From contig WHVD01000113.1 in assembly GCA_015178975.1 (NCBI GenBank), positions 62,001 through 126,000 on the forward strand: 64,000 nucleotides of DNA, written 5' to 3'. A model generated the notes under the pieces. The model worked only from the letters and a program-made list of their open reading frames with translations. It searched no databases and had not been told where the DNA came from. The position numbers were made by a program, and so were the translations under genes. Below are positions 58,390 through 64,000 of the stretch, in pieces (within the stretch, counting starts at the first letter, position 1; the number at the start of each line of letters is the position of its first letter). Source of the stretch: Hysterangium stoloniferum. Lineage: Eukaryota; Basidiomycota; Agaricomycetes; Hysterangiales; Hysterangiaceae.

Positions 58390-61163
58390 CGCTTCATCAG
58401 CACCACCACCTCCCATTTATCTCGCTAGCAGGAATACGTTTACCGAGTTCTGCAAGACTTGTGAGAATGTTAATGGGCCTATCAGCGGACGTTTGTTGGG
58501 GTTCCCGCAGGATGGGCTCTATCAGATCTATGATTTCGCCAGCCGTCAATGTGTTGCTTCGGAATACGTCTACAGCGAATAAATAAGTAGATTTATATAA
58601 TTGATAACGTTGTGCATCACCATATTCACGTTCCTGCAGGGTGTTGAGTAGAGGCCACCAGTAGGCTAAATCTATGCCAATCAACCACGACGGTTTACTT
58701 GTATTCATCAAGCGTAATTAAGTTCTGAGGAATTTGAAAGACATACTGCAAGAATTTTTCGTTTAGTGAAACTACTTGATCCTTAATAGCACCGAAAATG
58801 AGAGATGCCAAATGCTGACTATTGCTCAGGACAGCTTCCAATGTGGTCGGATGCCATTTTCGGAAGTTTACTTTGGTGTGGTCAGATAGTTATTGTCGGA
58901 TATGGGATTAACATACAGTCTGCTAGGAGCGCCTTGAAGAAACCCGCAGAACTCGCTCTGAGAATTGTGAGAAGACAATCCCTGAATAATAGAAAGCAAA
59001 ATTAGTTAGAGACCCTATTTATGAGTTCAATTCAATTTTTTCACACCGCGATATGCTAGATATGTTGATGAACTGGGAATAGTAGGCAATCTGAGCTGTG
59101 ATGTGTGATGTAAGGGGTATGGGACACGCTGGCAGGAGTGCCCCCAAGCGATTGGCAACGTTGTTCACACCACAAAGCGCAATCATGCCCAAAGCTACGT
59201 CAGAAAACCATGTTACTGGATATTGGTGTGGAATTTGTTTACCTGACTTCACATAATTGCCAGACGGTGCAGCGGTCCTGTTTTATAGGGTGAGCTTTCA
59301 ATCATGTTCATGACGATGTCTGTAGCATTTGGATCAAAGATCTCCATTTCTAGTAGATCTATATCTTTGAGTTCCCGCAGGACAAACAACGGATCTTCTC
59401 GGTCACCAAGGCCTATAATGTCAACCCATTGTGGACCATCCACAGGTAGGACGGCCTTGGGTGAATACGACGTTTGACAGTATGCCGCAGAGACGTGCAC
59501 CTTCTTGATTTTGCGTCCCAGGCCACGATGTGGACTCATGCCCTATAAAATTAACACGTTGAACCCCATGTGGTAAGAACGTACCGCCAAGTGACGCTGT
59601 CGCCAGATTCGTAGGACAGTCACTTTATCGGCAAATACTCTAGGAGTTTCCAAACTGACGTGAGTGACTCATTCATTGGGCCTAGTTCATCCCATTTCCA
59701 TGCTACATCGGAATGCATTAGCCTCAGATCTGCCCATGCAGCTTCATAGGACATCCATAAGAAGGCAGGGTGTCTACGGTCTAAGTCACCGCTGATCACG
59801 CTTCCTCCACCTCTGCGAAGCCCAGTCAGCTGACACGAATTATCTCAAAGAGATAGAAAGATACTCACATATCGGAATGGGTTCCCGGAAACCAAACTTC
59901 CTTAACTGTTTGTTGCTGAGCGATGTGTTCAGCACTCGCAGCATATTGGAGCGACTGCTGCTTGGATAGTGCTGAGAGAAAGAGTTTCAGGGAATTCATA
60001 TTAATGACTAATAACTTACTTTGAGGAACCATAACTCCGCGACAAGCATACTCAGGCAGGAAGTTTACCCGACGTTCATCGAGGGCAAGTGCATGGCGGA
60101 AGAAACACATGTGGTCTAATGTGACCGTTCGTGGAAGATTTGGACCTCTTATGGATGAAACAGTATCCCTGAGAAACAACAAGTTTATTGTTCATAAAGC
60201 GCCGCAGCCTGAACAGGATAATCAGCGTACCAAACCCCAATAAAATGCACTCGAACGTCTTTTCTAGAGAATGTTTCCTTAAAGCGTTGGGCCAGGTTCA
60301 TTCGGTATGAGGTGCCAGACATATTTCCGTCACTTGCCGGATCTGCATACAGTTCATATGCACTAATATGACCTCAATCCCCTTGCGGATTAGATATAAG
60401 AATTGAATCTTACAATGGAATCTGTTCCCCTTTGCCTTTATGTATGAGGCCAACCTACTCACATTAATCTCTCAGCGTAAGTGAACAGCTCGTGAAAAAT
60501 ACCCCGCAAACACTGACTTTGTGAATCATTCCTGCCAAACCTCGTACCTGATATGCACCCCGTGAGAAACCTGTGATTGAAGTATGCGATTAGTGAAGAA
60601 AAGATAGCACCGAATTTCCTCTACATTACCAAATAAATAGATGCGGTCACCATCCCGGTAGTTCTCCGCCAACCATCGGTATGCATCCAAAATGACCTTC
60701 TCGAAGTTCCTTTGGGGATATGATGTTAATCGACAATCAGCTATATACAACGTCATCGTACCAGGCAATTGCGACCAAAATCTTGTTGCAGAGCACTTGT
60801 ATCAAGTAACTCACCGACCTCCAATTGGGTTTGGCATAGGTGCCAATGCCGCTATTGTAATATGTGAGTTGACGTGCGTCGTCCTTGACGAGCTGACTGT
60901 AAAGCTCCATGACATTGGTATTTGTAGAGAAGGATCAGACGGGTCATATATTTGTCGATAAAAATAAGAACATACCTTATCCCCCCATTGATTTGAGGCC
61001 CCGTCAATGCAGACAATTAAATTCTTCCCTTGTACATCGGGTGGTTGAGCTTTGCATTTGCATCCGTCTTCTCTCGGGCTTTGGCTACATGAACTACTTG
61101 ATAAAAGCTCGAAATCGATGGCTGAGGCCTACAGAATTATACTTACCTTAGGTTGTTGTCCAT
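58390..61163 (-). pseudogene. DUF2235 gene, copy B: full exon set, two or more lesions
   Basis: Exons: 61147-61163 (MDNNL), 60976-61096 (LIVCIDGASNQWGDK), 60762-60921 (NTNVMELYSQLVKDDARQLT, YYNSGIGTYAKPNWRS), 60630-60709 (NFEKVILDAYRWLAENYRDG), 60570 onward (GFSRGAYQVRGLAGMIHKV; nucleophile Ser), about 60361-60231 (AYELYADPASDG, DVRVHFIGVW), 60020-60168 (DTVSSIRGPNLPRTVT), 59869-59971 (KEVWFPGTHSDI), 59585-59812 (GGGSVISGDLDRRHPAFLWM), and 59534 onward (PHRGLGRKIKKVHVSA). Most introns are about 50 bp GT-AG. The active-site motifs GFSRGA and GTHSDIGGG are intact. Lesions: TGA after WKLLEYLPIK, loss of the AG acceptor before NTNV, and a frame problem after GMIHKV. The C-terminal domain at 58.7-58.4 kb matches copy A. 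Confidence 0.88.
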
Positions 61164-61450
61164 TGTTCTGGAGGAGGAAGAAGATAGACAGTAATAGAGG
61201 TTGGCATCGGTATGGATGGGGAAGAAAATAGGTGATGTCGTTCTGGAAGGGGGTAGAATAGCCAGAAATAAGGAGGTAGGAGTCGTTATGAGAGGGGAAG
61301 GAACTTATGCATTGATGAAGAGCTGAATTTCGTTCTGGAAGGGGAAGGAACTAGGCAGCAATCAGGGGGTGGATATAGTTCTAGAGGGGGAAGAATTAGA
61401 CGGAATGTATTGGTTCGACTAGATATTGTGGGACATGCTTTATGGTTTTT
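61164..61450 (-). promoter_or_regulatory. Upstream region shared by both DUF2235 copies
   Basis: The 200 bp before the start codon are conserved between the copies (54960-55160 and 61320-61450): CGTTCTGGAAGGGGAAGGAA, GGTTCGACTAGATA and GTGGGACATGCTTTAT. In copy B an extra block (61170-61310) repeats the same GGAAGGGG/GGGGAAG motifs. Conservation could simply reflect recent duplication; no known factor site is claimed. Confidence 0.4.
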
Positions 61451-61745
61451 CTAAATAGATTTTCCTCGGTATGTTAGGTGCGGGGCGGAAATGATTGACT
61501 GGCGGGTCTCGGGAATCTCGCTGGCCTGTCATTCACAATACTCAAGAAGAAAATAATCTCTTTGATTATTTTACATGGCAAATCCTCAATAATTCGTCTA
61601 GCCGATCTTGAAGGATAGTTTTGAAGGAAGGAGAAGAAAAGAAGCAAGCAAGTCCCCAGTTAATCCACTTTAAGACCATCATAACCGTCAGAAGTCCGTC
61701 AGAAGTCTGCGAGACACTGGCTGGCCGTTCCTTCAAGATAACCAA
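61450..61745. repeat. 5' flank of the DUF2235 duplication, copy B
   Basis: Partner of 55170-55520, same orientation. It shows a small tandem duplication (GTCAGAAGTCC GTCAGAAGTC) at 61687-61709. Confidence 0.85.
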
Positions 61746-61779
61746 GAAGAAAAGAAGTTCTCTTAATTCTGGTTGTTGG

Positions 61780-62360
61780 GCAATCCTTGAGAACCAAGGA
61801 AGAAGAAGAAGCAACCTCCCAGCTAATCCACCAAAAGTAAGACAGCCACTCCTTCCGAGCATTCCAGGCAGGGGTCAATGTAACCGCTAACAAGGCTAAT
61901 AATAAGGCCCTCGTGTCGAGAAAGCTTTTCCAGAGGAAAGGAGAAGTGGGCGCAAGGCTAATCCGCCATAAGCCCGGCATATCTCCTGTGCCTTTCCACA
62001 AGAAAAGAAGCCGAAGCAGGCGCAGGGCTAATCCACCATAAGCCCGCCATGTCTTCTGAGCTTTTAGGGAATAAAGGATGCAGAATCAGACCCACATTTT
62101 CCAGAGGACAAGAAGGAGAAGGAGACTCAGGCTAATCCACCATATGGCCAGCATGTCTTCTGAGCTTGTCCACATGAAAAGAAGCAGAAGCAGGCGCAGG
62201 GCTAATCCACCATAAGGGCGACATGTCTTCTGATCTATTCCATAAGAAAAGATGCAGAAACAGGCGCAGGGTTAATCCACCATAAGCCCGGGTTGTCCTC
62301 AGAGCGTTTCCAGAAGAACAAAAACCTTTGTATCCCCGCAAGTCCCGGAAAATAAAGTCA
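61780..62360. repeat. Minisatellite, unit about 65-75 bp
   Basis: At least five imperfect units share the cores CAGGGCTAATCCACCATAAG, CATGTCTTCTGAGCTT and AAGAAAAGAAGC with GAAGCAGGCGCAGG. Units are separated by short divergent spacers. In one minus-strand frame it would encode a WWISPAPASAS-type repeat, but stops are frequent and I do not consider it coding. Related short motifs extend leftward into the flanking repeat. Confidence 0.85.
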
Positions 62361-62617
62361 GCACCATTCGAAATTTAGATGGCCGTAAATAGGAAAGAAT
62401 GCTCATACCCTGAACGCCGCAACACTTACTAGATCGTATATCGGACTGGACCACCGCTTATTTTTTCCTTTTATCGTACAAGCGCATTTTTCACCCACAT
62501 GCGTATATATGTATGTGACGCTATGGAGTACAACCTCAGTCGTTTACCTACAGCCCCACTAGGCAGCGACTGAATCTTGGGTGTCTGCTGCCTTCTGTTC
62601 TAGTTCAGTCCACTTTT

Positions 62618-62822
62618 GTCAAATATATGTTTATTTATCAAAGGTACGTTGTTCGCGTGATCTATGGGCTTTACCCGAGCCGTCGAGAACTTGAGCGCAA
62701 TAGCACTCCTACGCAAAATGTGATAACTTAGTCTTTCTAAACGAAAATAGGGTAGATCGATGTGTAGAGCTAGGATGGACACTGTGGGGTGCAGAATATA
62801 TCAGGGATAAATATGGATTACT
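62618..62822 (-). repeat. ~200-bp inverted repeat bracketing the DUF2235 region, right
   Basis: Reverse complement of 55832-56034, beginning TTTGTCAAATATATGTTTAT and ending around GGGATAAATATGG. Diverged by substitutions and small indels. Confidence 0.85.
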
Positions 62823-62954
62823 GCGGAAGTAATAATGAAATAGCAATTTAAAACATTTCCAGTATGCAACAGACCACCTCAGACCACACCAGCTGGAGCA
62901 GAAGTGCTGTGTCCTTCCCTATTTACGGTCATATAAATTTCGCATTGTGACGAC

Positions 62955-63150
62955 CTCACTTTCCGGGACTTGCGGGGATACAAAGGTTTCTGTTCTTCTG
63001 GAAAAGCTCCGATGCCATGGTGGGCTTATGGTGGATTAACCCTGCACCCGCTTCTGCTTATTTCCTGTGGAATAGCTCAGAAGAAATGTCGACCTTAGGG
63101 TGGATTAGCCCTACGCCTGCTTCTATTGTTTCTTCTGCAAACGCTCAGAG
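62955..63150 (-). repeat. Inverted copy of minisatellite units
   Basis: Reverse complement of the right end of the minisatellite: CGGGACTTGCGGGGATACAA and GGTGGATTAACCCTGCACCC correspond to 62270-62355, followed by a second unit. About 600 bp separate it from the direct array. Confidence 0.85.
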
Positions 63151-63157
63151 ATATATC

Positions 63158-63993
63158 TGTTAGAGTATGATATTACAGCTCTTACATAGTCTATGGTATT
63201 CCCTGTATTTTTCTGATATTTGTAGTATTTTTCCCAGCACTGTAGGTACAGTATTGAGTGAGTTACCTAGTAAGGTAACTGATGCGTAGGTGCTTAGGTA
63301 AGCACCCTGTAGCATGCTCAGCTGTGGGTGTGGGAAAGTCTCCTTAGTGTTTACTTTCCTCACACTCACAGGTGTGTAGTTATTTCACAGTTGAATATAT
63401 TTAGTGTTTATTTTTCTCACACTCACAGGGTGTTTGTCAAGAGTTATTCAACTGTTTCATGGGCCCCAGCTTCTAAACCGGTACATCCAGTTGTCATCTG
63501 CACAATCCATCACTTTGCACATCTTTTCTGACAACTTCTACTTGTCCAAAACACTCTACATTGTGTTTGGATTTTATTTTGGTTATATCTCCTTGGATTT
63601 TGGCCTGATTTGGTCGCTTTTTGGGCTCACATCTCACCTATGATTGTGCGCATCTTTTGCCCATTTAGGCGTCTATGTCCATAAAAGGAAATATAATCCC
63701 ACGCTCCAAATCGCTTGTCGTTGCTCAATTTCACTTTTTTGGGCAACTTCATTTTTATCACCCTTGTGACTCACCCTGTCACACCCTGTCACCTCTCTCT
63801 CTCCAGTCACACTCTTCCCTCACTCCTCAAGCACTTCACAGTATCATCTGGGTCTGTGCCACGTCATTTTACCTTTTAACATAGTCTTTTAGATACATTG
63901 AACTTGAACTGTTGGCATTGTGCTCTTCAGTGGGCCTTTGTTTTTACCTTCCTTGCAATATTATGGTAACCCTGTTGAGCAAGGCGGTGTTAC
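63158..63993 (+). other. LTR-like region at the window end
   Basis: It begins TGTTAGAGTATGATATTACA, close to the copia-like LTR start at 37617 (TGTTAGAATATCATAA). It contains a short tandem duplication (CACACTCACAG at 63361 and 63417), a TATA-like CCATAAAAGGAAATATAA at 63680, and ends near GGTGTTACA at 63993. No target duplication can be checked because the window stops. Coding segments not seen. Confidence 0.35.
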
Positions 63994-64000
63994 AACTGCT

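Noticed and set aside
58083..58428. Plus-strand ORFs downstream of DUF2235 copy B
   Set aside because: They are short, without motifs, and in AT-rich sequence between recognised debris on the minus strand.

Overview
This window looks like repeat-dense genomic DNA from a filamentous basidiomycete, probably an Agaricomycete. The grounds are short (about 45-60 bp) GT-AG introns splitting conserved domains, Ty3/gypsy chromoviruses, a Tad1-like LINE, remains of KDZ/Plavaka-type DNA transposons, DUF2235 hydrolases, and fragments of NLR-type receptors with alpha/beta-hydrolase, helical or possibly patatin-like N-terminal domains. I cannot name the species. I found no convincingly intact host gene: almost every recognisable coding segment is broken, truncated or duplicated.

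Layout. 1-3.0 kb: an LTR-like repeat, then a transition-riddled Ty3 fragment (minus strand) that has lost its reverse transcriptase. 3.1-4.75 kb: the 3' part of an ISWI chromatin remodeller (minus), interrupted by a ~174-bp MITE. 5.4-10.2 kb: a second, longer ISWI pseudogene (plus), cut off by a 2.2-kb TIR element (10236-12427) carrying GC-rich Ser/Pro-rich gene debris. 13.2-25.8 kb: a segmental duplication pairing DIRS-like RNase H debris with the 5' region of an NLR-like gene, in several related copies (about 15.9, 19.1, 20.7 and 25.5 kb). The copy at 19.6-20.3 kb keeps an almost readable alpha/beta-hydrolase domain. A 5'-truncated-in-RT LINE (minus) lies at 22.4-24.2 kb, and a solo LTR with a perfect target duplication at 13606-14033. 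25.8-28.1 kb: retroelement gag debris and one unrecognised ORF.

28.1-37.5 kb is the structural centrepiece. A 7.46-kb Ty3/gypsy chromovirus (28923-36381, minus) has both LTRs and a perfect GACAC target duplication but several disabling lesions. Between its interrupted chromodomain and its polypurine tract it carries an antisense (plus-strand) gene with two clean GT-AG introns, its own TATA box, a coiled coil and a Cys cluster. Two 723-bp solo LTRs of a related family lie in inverted orientation on either side.

37.6-43.1 kb: a copia-like LTR, an unrecognised exon, and a 552/560-bp inverted repeat enclosing 2.9 kb with Pro/Ser-rich coding sequence and LINE RNase H. 43.2-48.2 kb: the most complete ISWI pseudogene (plus), a direct duplicate of the 5.4-kb copy with shared frameshifts. 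48.2-54.0 kb: AT-rich retroelement remains including a chromodomain with its LTR. 54.1-61.7 kb: a tandem duplication of a DUF2235 gene (minus). The second copy shows 10 exons with the GFSRGA and GTHSD motifs; the first lacks the whole catalytic core. A possible patatin fragment, a transposase fragment and an NLR-hydrolase fragment lie between them. The cluster sits inside a ~200-bp inverted repeat and is followed by a minisatellite. The window ends in an LTR-like sequence.

Taken together the region is a graveyard built by retrotransposition and local duplication, in which immune-type receptor fragments, DUF2235 genes and a chromatin-remodeller gene were copied and then decayed.
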